Positions 26,101 to 32,431 of a stretch of DNA of 64,000 nt are shown here, piece after piece. The DNA comes from Thermosynechococcaceae cyanobacterium Okahandja (lineage in GTDB: Bacteria > Cyanobacteriota > Cyanobacteriia > Thermosynechococcales > Thermosynechococcaceae), in NCBI GenBank assembly GCA_041530395.1, contig CP136945.1, forward strand, positions 248,001 through 312,000, written 5' to 3'. Each line of letters opens with the position of its first letter. The stretch's first letter is position 1. The translations under genes and the position numbers were made by a program. The notes below the pieces were generated by a model, which saw nothing but the letters and a program-made list of their open reading frames with translations, was not told where the DNA came from and did not search any database.

Positions 26101-27291
26101 GACAAAGCCAAAGAGTTTTTTGAAGCCAGCCTGATCAAAGTTTTTCACCGTGTCAATAGCCTGAATCATCCTGATTATCCAGTCACGGTTTACTACGCCC
26201 TCAAGCAAACCGAAGAAGACCCCTCACCCCCCGACCCCCTCGCCCCTTTTGGGAGAGGGGGAGAAGAAGAAAGCGAAGACGATCCGGTTCCCCTCTCCCG
26301 CTCTGGGAGAGGGGCTAGGGGTGAGGGTGGCAGAGCCTCAACAGGCTGGGAGACCATTCTCGAAGGTTTGATTCAATCGAACTTTAGCATTGATGGCACT
26401 TGGCCTATGCGAACGGAAAGAGAAGCAAGAACCCGTAACATTGGCTCCAACGCCCTCGCCTCCTCGATCGTCCTCGTCTGCCGCCCCCGCCCCACTGACG
26501 CACTCAAAATCACCCGTCGCCAATTCCTCACCGAACTCAAACGCCAACTCCCCCCCGCCCTCAAGGCTCTCCAACAAGGCAACATCGCCCCCGTTGACCT
26601 TGCCCAAGCCAGCATTGGCCCCGGCATGGCCGTCTTCTCCCGCTATGCCGCCGTCCTCGAAAACGACGGCTCACCCATGACCGTCCGCACCGCCCTGCAA
26701 CTGATCAACCAAATCCTCGACGAATACCTCAGCGAGCAAGAAGGCGAATTTGACAGCATCACCCGCTGGGCACTCACCTGGTTCGAGCAACACCAGTTCA
26801 ACGCAGGGCTATTTGGCGAGGCCGAAACCCTCAGCAAAGCCAAAAATACCAGTGTTCAAGGCATGGTCGAGGCAGGCATCCTCGAAGCCAAGGGCGGCAA
26901 AGTGCGCCTACTCAAACGCAGCGAGCTGAACGACACCCTCATCCCCCAGCCCCTTCTCCCATCAAGGGAGAAGGGGAGCAACCCCTCTCTTACTCCCCTC
27001 GACCCCCGTGGGAGAGGGATCGGAGGTGAGGGGGCCAACGACTGGCTCATCACCCAATCCCTCATCCACCAACTCGAACGCCACGGGGAAATGGGTGCCG
27101 CCGAATTGCTGGCTAAACTGGGAGACAGGCACAACATTGTCCGCGACCTCGCCTATCGCCTCTATAGCCTGTGCGACAAAAAAGGCTGGACTCAGGAGGC
27201 TCTGGCCTACAACAGCTTGGTTACCTCTTGGCTTGAAATCAGTCGGTTAGCAGCAACAATCAGGCAGGCTAGCCAAACCAGCCTCTTTTAG
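23191..27291 (+). CDS. DUF1156-type DNA methylase carrying several in-frame inserts
   Basis: A 1366-residue adenine-type DNA methylase (COG1743-like). The N-terminal DUF1156 region is [20 protein letters not shown], then [20 protein letters not shown]. The AdoMet motif [13 protein letters not shown] is near residue 155; the catalytic DPPYYD is near residue 917, followed by [12 protein letters not shown]. Cys pairs ([8 protein letters not shown]; CIACG) suggest zinc binding. Family members of about 900-1000 residues are usual, so roughly 350 extra residues come from inserts: a four-helix-bundle gene element at 23816-24251 (other frame), a DUF559 element at 24390-24909, and palindromic repeats at 25065, 26221 and 26936. 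All leave the frame open. I start at ATG 23191 because earlier codons are repeat sequence. Confidence 0.85.
   Translation: [1366 protein letters not shown]
23816..24251 (+). mobile_element. Four-helix-bundle gene element with terminal inverted repeats inside methylase gene
   Basis: The left end has GGGAACGGGGAACAGGGAG (23830-23848), and the right end inverted gives GGGAACGGGTAACAGGAAG (from the stretch 24218-24236). Between them lies a complete four-helix-bundle gene. Methylase homology stops at [10 protein letters not shown] just before the element and resumes at [13 protein letters not shown] just after. The methylase frame happens to stay open through the insert as a Ser/Gly/Asn-rich stretch of about 145 residues. 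Confidence 0.75.
23849..24214 (+). CDS. Four-helix-bundle protein (23S rRNA intervening-sequence type), nested in methylase gene
   Basis: A 121-residue protein read in a frame different from the surrounding methylase. It matches the S23/IVP four-helix-bundle family: HRDLVVWQKSMDLVVQIYQL, FPKVEMYHLTSQITRAAISI, PANIAEGNARGTRKDYANFL, and a C-terminal helix of the SKMLTALRKRL type. Such genes occur in intervening sequences of 23S rRNA and as stand-alone mobile cassettes; their biochemical role is unclear. It has a clear ATG preceded by AGGGAG. The complete family pattern argues that this frame, not the methylase frame, was the original coding sequence of the insert. Confidence 0.85.
   Translation: MSEVQSHRDLVVWQKSMDLVVQIYQLSDRFPKVEMYHLTSQITRAAISIPANIAEGNARGTRKDYANFLAIAKGSLMETETFLMLAVRLNYLTQQEVDATLALIVEISKMLTALRKRLLQP
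24390..24909 (+). mobile_element. Composite family A element carrying a DUF559 nuclease domain, in frame in methylase gene
   Basis: The left end starts CCCTCATCCCCTAACCCC (24390), includes a second CCCTCACCCCCTAACCCC at about 24478, and then the DUF559 coding segment. The right end (24870-24909) is CCCCTCTCCC...GGGAGAGGGG followed by CTGGGGGTGAGGG, the inverse of the left end. It is thus a family A repeat with a gene in its middle. Methylase homology ends at [10 protein letters not shown] and resumes at [17 protein letters not shown]. Confidence 0.75.
24550..24866 (+). other. DUF559 (Vsr-like endonuclease) domain embedded in the methylase frame
   Basis: From ATG 24550 the frame reads a full DUF559 domain of about 105 residues: [40 protein letters not shown], then [13 protein letters not shown] with the metal-binding Asp and Glu, then [14 protein letters not shown]. 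Stand-alone DUF559 proteins begin at just this Met. GGAGA lies immediately before it, so internal translation is conceivable. There is no stop at the domain end: the frame continues through the right-hand repeat into the methylase, so the nuclease is either fused or inert. Vsr-superfamily proteins nick DNA; activity here is not shown. Confidence 0.8.
25065..25163 (+). repeat. Family A palindromic element A4 in methylase gene
   Basis: Starts CCCTCATCCCCTAGCCCC and ends GTCGGGGGTGAGGG, with the internal CTTCTCCC/GGGAGAAG hairpin. It is 99 bp and read in frame with the peptide signatures SPIKGEGEQ and GRGVGGEG, the same frame as copy A1 in the helicase gene. It lies between EAWVEPVI and [11 protein letters not shown] of the methylase. 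Confidence 0.8.
26221..26327 (+). repeat. Family A palindromic element A5 in methylase gene
   Basis: Starts CCCTCACCCCCCGACCCC and ends GGGGCTAGGGGTGAGGG, with an internal CCCCTCTCCC/GGGAGAGGGG hairpin. In frame it gives [12 protein letters not shown] and [12 protein letters not shown]. It separates [10 protein letters not shown] from [11 protein letters not shown] of the methylase. Confidence 0.78.
26936..27032 (+). repeat. Family A palindromic element A6 in methylase gene
   Basis: Starts CCCTCATCCCCCAGCCCC, contains CTTCTCCC/GGGAGAAG, and ends GGATCGGAGGTGAGGG. Its left half is read in a different frame from A1 and A4 ([10 protein letters not shown]), while the right half gives the usual GRGIGGEG. 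It lies between LLKRSELN and [12 protein letters not shown] of the methylase C-terminus. Confidence 0.75.
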
Positions 27292-27304
27292 TTGGGCTGC
27301 AATT

Positions 27305-27341
27305 GAACCACAGAGACACAGACTACACAGAGATTTTTCCT
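27305..27341 (+). repeat. Family B repeat before first Uma2 gene
   Basis: Reads AACCACAGAGACACAGACTA then CACAGAGATTTTTCC. It fills the gap between the methylase stop and the ribosome-binding site AAGGAG of the first Uma2 gene. The nearly identical copy at 27930 has the same position before the second Uma2 gene. Confidence 0.7.
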
Positions 27342-27353
27342 AAGGAGACTGCC

Positions 27354-27926
27354 ATGATTGCCCTCCACCTCCGACCCGCCCTGCACCTCACCGATGAACT
27401 CTTTGAGCAGCTTTGTCGGCAAAACCCTGACCTGCGCTTGGAACGTACCGCCCAAGGAGACCTCATCGCCATGCCTCCTGCCGGAAGTGAAAGTAGCCGT
27501 CAAAATTTGAGCCTCAGCGCCCAGCTCTGGCAATGGAATCAACAAGCTAAACTCGGTGTGGCCTTCGACTCCTCCGCCGGATTTACCCTCCCCAATGGCG
27601 CAATTCGCTCCCCCGATGCCGCCTGGATTGAACAATCCCGCTGGGATGCCATCACCCCCGACCAACGGCGCAAATTTGCCCCTATCTGCCCCGATTTTGT
27701 CCTCGAACTCAAATCCCCCACCGATGACTGGGCTGTCCTCCAGGCTAGGCTAGAGGAATATATGGACAATGGCGCACAATTGGGTTGGTTAATTGATCCA
27801 GATGACCAAAAAGTCTATTGCTACCGTCCGGGGCAGGCTGTGCAAGTGTGCGATCGCCCTGACACCCTTGCTGGCGATCCCGTTCTTCCCAACTTTGCCA
27901 TGGACTTCACGCTGATTTGGAGTTAG
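27354..27926 (+). CDS. Uma2 family endonuclease-like protein, copy 1
   Basis: A 190-residue Uma2 (DUF820) protein with a PD-(D/E)XK nuclease fold. Visible markers are IRSPDAAWIEQSRWD, FAPICPDFVLELKSPTDDW (the E-x-K pair of the active site) and NGAQLGWLIDPDDQKVYCYRPG. Uma2 genes are numerous in cyanobacteria and often travel with mobile DNA; their role is unsettled. The start is ATG 27354 with AAGGAG upstream; an earlier in-frame start would translate repeat DNA. It is closely similar to the next gene, so the pair is a tandem duplication. Confidence 0.85.
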   Translation: MIALHLRPALHLTDELFEQLCRQNPDLRLERTAQGDLIAMPPAGSESSRQNLSLSAQLWQWNQQAKLGVAFDSSAGFTLPNGAIRSPDAAWIEQSRWDAITPDQRRKFAPICPDFVLELKSPTDDWAVLQARLEEYMDNGAQLGWLIDPDDQKVYCYRPGQAVQVCDRPDTLAGDPVLPNFAMDFTLIWS

Positions 27927-27929
27927 GAC

Positions 27930-27967
27930 AAAACCACAAAGCCACAGAGAACCCAGAGATTTTTCCC
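27930..27967 (+). repeat. Family B repeat before second Uma2 gene
   Basis: Reads ACCACAAAGCCACAGAGAAC then CCAGAGATTTTTCCC, followed by AAGGAG. It is the duplicate of the element at 27305, more diverged in its middle. Confidence 0.65.
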
Positions 27968-27979
27968 AAGGAGAAGCCC

Positions 27980-28552
27980 ATGATCGCTCTCCACCTGCGT
28001 CCCACCCTGCACCTCACCGATGAACTCTTTGAGCAGCTTTGTCGGCAAAATCCTGACTTGCGCTTGGAACGTACCGCCCAAGGAGACCTTATCGCGATGC
28101 CCCCTGCCGGAAGTGAGAGTGGATATCGAAATGCCGATCTGCTCGGTCAACTCTGGCAGTGGAATCGTCAAATGCGCCTGGGCGTAGTCTTCGACTCCTC
28201 AACGGGCTTTACCCTACCCAACGGAGCCATTCGCTCCCCCGATGCCGCCTGGATTGAACAATCCCGCTGGGATGCCCTCACCCCCGACCAACGGCGTAAA
28301 TTTGCCCCTATCTGCCCCGATTTTGTCCTCGAACTCAAATCCCCCACCGACGACTGGGCTGTCCTCCGGGCTAAGTTGCAAGAGTATATCGACAATGGCG
28401 CCCAACTGGGCTGGCTGATCAATCCAGAAACCCGGCAGGTCGAGGTCTATCGCCCTGGACAACCACCCCAACAGCTAGAGCAACCCAGTACCCTTTCTGG
28501 TGAGCTAGTTTTATCCGGCTTTGTAATGGACTTAACGTTAATTTGGGAATAG
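27980..28552 (+). CDS. Uma2 family endonuclease-like protein, copy 2
   Basis: A 190-residue Uma2 protein nearly identical to copy 1 in its first 60 residues and across the active-site segment (IRSPDAAWIEQSRWD, FAPICPDFVLELKSPTDDW), but diverged in residues 60-80 and in the last 45 (INPETRQVEVYRPGQPPQQL). The patchy divergence suggests duplication with later change or partial gene conversion. The start is ATG 27980; its ribosome site AAGGAG lies inside the duplicated leader. It may add a nuclease activity to the locus, or be an independent passenger. Confidence 0.85.
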   Translation: MIALHLRPTLHLTDELFEQLCRQNPDLRLERTAQGDLIAMPPAGSESGYRNADLLGQLWQWNRQMRLGVVFDSSTGFTLPNGAIRSPDAAWIEQSRWDALTPDQRRKFAPICPDFVLELKSPTDDWAVLRAKLQEYIDNGAQLGWLINPETRQVEVYRPGQPPQQLEQPSTLSGELVLSGFVMDLTLIWE

Positions 28553-28567
28553 GTATTTTTAAGCGCT

Positions 28568-28600
28568 AACCACAAAGACACAAAGTAAACGGAGTTTTCT
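28568..28600 (+). repeat. Family B repeat before DUF499 gene
   Basis: Reads TAACCACAAAGACACAAAG then TAAACGGAGTTTTC, a family B arm in the same orientation as those before the Uma2 genes. It stands 38 bp before the ATG of the DUF499 gene. Confidence 0.6.
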
Positions 28601-28637
28601 ATCCTTATCCTTCTGCTACCCTTACCTACGCACCTCT

Positions 28638-31600
28638 ATGGCGATTAGCAACCACGAACGAGTCGGACGCGCCCTCAAACTCCTCCATGACGGGTTGTAT
28701 CCCTATTTCGAGCGGGAAATGACTGCCACCTACACCCAGCAGTGGCCATTACGGGCTGCGGCCTATTTCAACAAAGACAGCATTGCGGTTCAGACCAGCC
28801 TCAAGACCGATCTCTACGACTTCCTCAAGTTTATGTGGAGCGAGTGGAACGATGTATTTCGCAAAACCCTCGGCAAAGTTGAACGCAGTTTGCTCTCCGA
28901 ATGTCAGGATATTCGCAACGCCTGGGCACACACCTCCACCTTCACCACTGACGATGCCTACCGTGCCCTGGATACCATTGGCCGTCTTCTCACTGCGATT
29001 TCTGCGCCTGAAGCGGCCGAGGTGGAACGACAAAAGCAAGAACTCCTCCGCATTCGCTTTGAAGAACAAGCCCGCAATGTCACGCGACGCAGTACCGTTG
29101 CTCCCACCGAGGGCCAACCCCAAGCAGGACTCAAACCCTGGCGGGAAATTGCCACTCCCCACCCGGATGTGGCGTCTGGCAACTTCCAACAGGCCGAATT
29201 TGCCGCTGACCTCTGGCAGGTTTACCTAGACGAAGGCTCCGACGAATACCGCGACCCTACCGAGTTCTTTCGCCGCACCTACCTCACCGATGGGCTGCAA
29301 CAACTGCTGAGAAACGCTCTCCTGCGGCTGAGTGGTCAAGGGGGCGATCCGGTAATTGAGCTACAAACGAACTTCGGTGGTGGTAAAACCCACGCCATGC
29401 TCGCCCTCTATCATCTGTGCAACGCTTGGGAAATTGCTGACCTGCCGGGAATGGAATCGCTCTTCCAGGCGATCGCCATGAACCGGCCACCCCAAAATGT
29501 GAACGTTGCTGTCCTTGTGGGCAATAAACTCCAGCCCAGCGGCATTGTTTCCTACAGGCCGGAACACACCAGTCAAAACCGTCCCCGGATCAACACCCTC
29601 TGGGGCGAACTGGCTTGGCAACTGGGCGGCGCAGAGGGCTATGAACTGGTGCGGCAGGCGGATGAAACCTCCACCAACCCCGGTGATGCCCTCAAGGTGC
29701 TGTTTAATCGCTTCTCCCCCTGCCTGATCCTAATCGATGAATGGGTCGCCTATGCGCGGCAGTTGCACGAGCAGCCCGATCTGGCGGGGGGCAGTTTTGA
29801 TACCCAGTTCACCTTTGCCCAAACCCTAAGTGAGTCCGCCAAAAATGCCAAAGATACCCTGCTGGTGGTGAGTATTCCCTCATCGGATATTGAAATCGGG
29901 GGCGATCGCGGTAAAGAAGCCCTAGACCGACTCAAAAACGCCATTGGTCGCGTCGAATCTCCCTGGCGACCGGCCAGCGCCGAAGAAAGCTTTGAAATCG
30001 TGCGGCGGCGGCTGTTTCAGCCCCTCACGGATCCCAGCTTATTGGTGCAGCGGGATGCCGTTGTCAAAGCTTTCGCGCAGATGTATCGCAGCCAGAGCCA
30101 GGAATTTCCCAGCGAGTGCAAAGAAAGCGACTACGAGCGTCGCCTGAAAGCGGCCTATCCCATCCATCCGGAATTGTTCGATCGCCTCTATACCGACTGG
30201 TCCACCCTCGATAAATTCCAGCGCACCCGCGGCGTCCTGCGCCTGATGGCCAAAGTTATCCACTCCCTTTGGGAGCGCAATGACCAAAGCCTGCTGATCT
30301 TGCCCGCCCATATTCCCATCGATGATCTGCAAGTGCAGTCGGAACTGACGCGCTACCTGGAGAATAACTGGCTGCCCGTGATCGACAAAGACGTCGATGG
30401 CACTAATTCGCTGCCCCTCACCCTCGATCGCCAAAATCCAAACCTAGGGCGTTATTCCGCCTGTCGCCGCGTGGCTCGCACCATCTATATGGGATCTGCC
30501 CCCACCCTGCAGGCGGCTAACCGGGGCATCGACGATCGCCGCATTAAACTCGGCTGCGTACAACCGGGCGAAAGCCCCGCCATTTTTGGCGATGCCCTGC
30601 GCCGACTTACCGATCAGGCCACCTACCTCTATGTTGATGAGAGCAAACGCTACTGGATCTCCACCCAGCCCAACCTCAACCGCACTGCTCAAGAACGAGC
30701 CGAGCAAATTTTGGGCAACCGCGACCCCGTCTGGCAAGAAATCATCAACCGCCTTAAAGCCGACAAACATCGCGGCGAATTCAATGCCGTCCATATTGCC
30801 CCCAACTCCACCGCCGACATTCCCGATGACGCTACCCTAGGCGTACGGCTGGTGGTACTGCATCCCCAACATCCCCATAGCAAAGGCACACCAGACAGCC
30901 CCGCCCGCCAGTGGGCTGAGGATGCCCTCAATCACAAAGGGAGTGGTCCCCGCTACTACAAAAACACGCTGCTATTCTTAGCGGCTGACAAAGCCAAAAT
31001 TGAAAACCTAGAACGCAATACGGCTCAGTACCTCGCTTGGAAAGGCATCGTCGCGGAGAAAGAAGCCCTCAACCTCGATGTTTTCCAGAGCAACCAAGCC
31101 ACCGCCAAGCTCAAGCAGTCTGACCAAGATGTGGACGCTATCCTGCGCGACACCTACCAATGGCTGTTGATTCCCACCCAACCTGAAGCTCAGGGTGGCA
31201 TTGAGTGGAAAGAAACCCGCCTGCAGGGGCAAGATTCCCCCGTCCTGCAAGCGAGCCGCAAGGCCACCCACGAAGGCGACTTACTCCCCGTCTATTCCGG
31301 CACTAACCTGCGGCGGGATGCCCTCGACCCCTACCTGTGGCGCGATCGCAACCATATTGATCTCAAGCAACTTTGGGAATACCTCACCCAATACCTTTAT
31401 CTACCTCGCCTCAAGAATGCCGATGTGCTGCTGCAAGCCGTGCGCGAGAGCGTCGCCCGAACCGATTGGGCCGACAGCTTTGCCTATGCCGAAGGCTTTG
31501 ATGAGAACACAGGGCAATATCTCGGCCTCCAAGCAGGTACAGGCATCAACCCCAGTATGAGCGCCAATAGCCTGCTGGTGAAGCCAGAGGTTGCTCAGAA

Positions 31601-31949
31601 ACGGTTTGACGAAGAAGCAAGAAAAGAGAAAGGAGAAGAGAGGAAAGAAAAAGGAGAACATCCCCCCCTCCCTCCTCACTCCTCTCCCCTCACTACTTCC
31701 TCCCCTACTCCTATCCTCCGTAGATTTTATGGAAATGTGGAAATTGATGCGATGCGGATTAACCGCGATGTGCCCACGATCGCCAACGAGGTGATTCAGC
31801 ATCTCAATGCGTTGAATGGCGCAACGGTCAAAATTACGCTGGAGATTGAAGCCGAAATTCCTGAGGGCATCCCTGATGATGTTGTCCGGACGGTGATGGA
31901 GAATTGCCGGACGCTCAAGTTTAATAGTCACTCTTTTGAGCAGACCTGA
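28638..31949 (+). CDS. Swt1-like HEPN / DUF499 AAA-type ATPase
   Basis: A 1103-residue protein. The first about 135 residues look like a Swt1-type HEPN domain (VGRALKLLHDGLYPYFEREM, then ECQDIRNAWAHTSTFTTDDAYRALD; the R-x3-H motif is RNAWAH). The DUF499 ATPase follows, with Walker A NFGGGKTHAML near residue 245 and a Walker B-like CLILIDEWVAYARQL near 363. DUF499 ATPases (COG1483) are recurrent neighbours of DUF1156 methylases in defence islands. HEPN domains are often RNases, so an abortive response is possible but unproven. A purine/pyrimidine insert sits in frame near residue 1000. The normal C-terminus resumes after it. Confidence 0.85.
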   Translation: MAISNHERVGRALKLLHDGLYPYFEREMTATYTQQWPLRAAAYFNKDSIAVQTSLKTDLYDFLKFMWSEWNDVFRKTLGKVERSLLSECQDIRNAWAHTSTFTTDDAYRALDTIGRLLTAISAPEAAEVERQKQELLRIRFEEQARNVTRRSTVAPTEGQPQAGLKPWREIATPHPDVASGNFQQAEFAADLWQVYLDEGSDEYRDPTEFFRRTYLTDGLQQLLRNALLRLSGQGGDPVIELQTNFGGGKTHAMLALYHLCNAWEIADLPGMESLFQAIAMNRPPQNVNVAVLVGNKLQPSGIVSYRPEHTSQNRPRINTLWGELAWQLGGAEGYELVRQADETSTNPGDALKVLFNRFSPCLILIDEWVAYARQLHEQPDLAGGSFDTQFTFAQTLSESAKNAKDTLLVVSIPSSDIEIGGDRGKEALDRLKNAIGRVESPWRPASAEESFEIVRRRLFQPLTDPSLLVQRDAVVKAFAQMYRSQSQEFPSECKESDYERRLKAAYPIHPELFDRLYTDWSTLDKFQRTRGVLRLMAKVIHSLWERNDQSLLILPAHIPIDDLQVQSELTRYLENNWLPVIDKDVDGTNSLPLTLDRQNPNLGRYSACRRVARTIYMGSAPTLQAANRGIDDRRIKLGCVQPGESPAIFGDALRRLTDQATYLYVDESKRYWISTQPNLNRTAQERAEQILGNRDPVWQEIINRLKADKHRGEFNAVHIAPNSTADIPDDATLGVRLVVLHPQHPHSKGTPDSPARQWAEDALNHKGSGPRYYKNTLLFLAADKAKIENLERNTAQYLAWKGIVAEKEALNLDVFQSNQATAKLKQSDQDVDAILRDTYQWLLIPTQPEAQGGIEWKETRLQGQDSPVLQASRKATHEGDLLPVYSGTNLRRDALDPYLWRDRNHIDLKQLWEYLTQYLYLPRLKNADVLLQAVRESVARTDWADSFAYAEGFDENTGQYLGLQAGTGINPSMSANSLLVKPEVAQKRFDEEARKEKGEERKEKGEHPPLPPHSSPLTTSSPTPILRRFYGNVEIDAMRINRDVPTIANEVIQHLNALNGATVKITLEIEAEIPEGIPDDVVRTVMENCRTLKFNSHSFEQT
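31611..31724 (+). repeat. Family C insert in DUF499 gene
   Basis: About 55 bases of almost pure purine (GAAGAAGCAAGAAAAGAGAA...) are followed by about 55 bases of almost pure pyrimidine (CCTCCCTCCTCACTCC...). The halves are roughly inverse and can fold back. Read in frame, it gives a Lys/Glu-rich then Pro/Ser-rich linker between KPEVAQKRFDEEA and RRFYGNVEID. Confidence 0.55.
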
Positions 31950-32012
31950 CGTTGTGAAATGAACCTTGGCCGTGCTTTGGCTAGCGCAGTTGAGTGAATT
32001 GATGGTTGATAG

Positions 32013-32042
32013 TTGACAAAGACCCTTACTGTACGAGATGAT
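32013..32042 (+). promoter_or_regulatory. Promoter of tRNA-Ala
   Basis: TTGACA at 32013-32018 and GATGAT at 32037-32042 are separated by 18 bp. The tRNA begins 16 bp after the -10 box, consistent with a short leader trimmed by RNase P. The -35 box is a perfect match. Confidence 0.5.
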
Positions 32043-32058
32043 AAATTTCTGCTGATTC

Positions 32059-32131
32059 GGGGCTATAGCTCAGTTGGTAGAGCACTTCAATGGCATTGAA
32101 GGGGTCAGCGGTTCGAATCCGCTTAGCTCCA
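32059..32131 (+). tRNA. tRNA-Ala (anticodon GGC)
   Basis: The 73-base sequence folds as a cloverleaf: acceptor GGGGCTA pairs with TAGCTCC, the D arm is GCTCAGTTGGTAGAGC, the anticodon stem CTTCA/TGAAG holds the loop ATGGCAT with anticodon GGC, and the T arm is GCGGTTCGAATCCGC. The 3' CCA is not encoded. It separates the defence-type locus from the IsrB element and could be an integration landmark, although no duplicated tRNA end was found. Confidence 0.97.
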
Positions 32132-32182
32132 TAGACAACTCCAAACAGGGCAGGGAAAAGGCTCTTGCTGAACATCCTCCCT

Positions 32183-32431
32183 ACCCCCAAAAGAGGGGGT
32201 CTCTCGCAGGTCAACGTTCAAGAACTCCCCCCTGCCAAGGCGAGGTGGAAGAGTGGGGAGCCAGCCTCACTGAAACCTTGAATAGCCCATAGAGCCGAGT
32301 CCTGCCACGCACTTCCGGTTGCTTCTCTAGACCGGATTATCTGCAAGCCTTCTGGCCTGAGGCGCTGGGACAGCCAAGACATGTTGGACTCGGTGGGCGA
32401 AGAGACTCAAACTCGAAAGAGGTTTATCACA
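32183..32431 (+). ncRNA. Probable omega RNA region of the IsrB element
   Basis: The stretch between tRNA-Ala and the isrB start has no gene of its own but is strongly structured. It has a hairpin ACCCCC/GGGGGT at 32183-32200, a hairpin TCCGGT/ACCGGA at 32314-32336, and a perfect 8-bp long-range helix CCGAGTCC (32295-32302) with GGACTCGG (32386-32393) enclosing the second hairpin. IscB and IsrB proteins use an omega RNA encoded directly upstream of the protein gene, so position and structure agree. Exact ends are unknown. Confidence 0.6.

Noticed and set aside
27303-27353. Upstream extension of the first Uma2 protein (and likewise 27917-27979 of the second)
   Set aside because: Both extensions translate family B repeat DNA and lack ribosome sites; the Uma2 homology begins at MIALHLRP after AAGGAG.
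32059-32131. tRNA-Ala as attachment site of an integrated island
   Set aside because: I found no second copy of the tRNA 3' end and no integrase in the window, so integration there is not supported.
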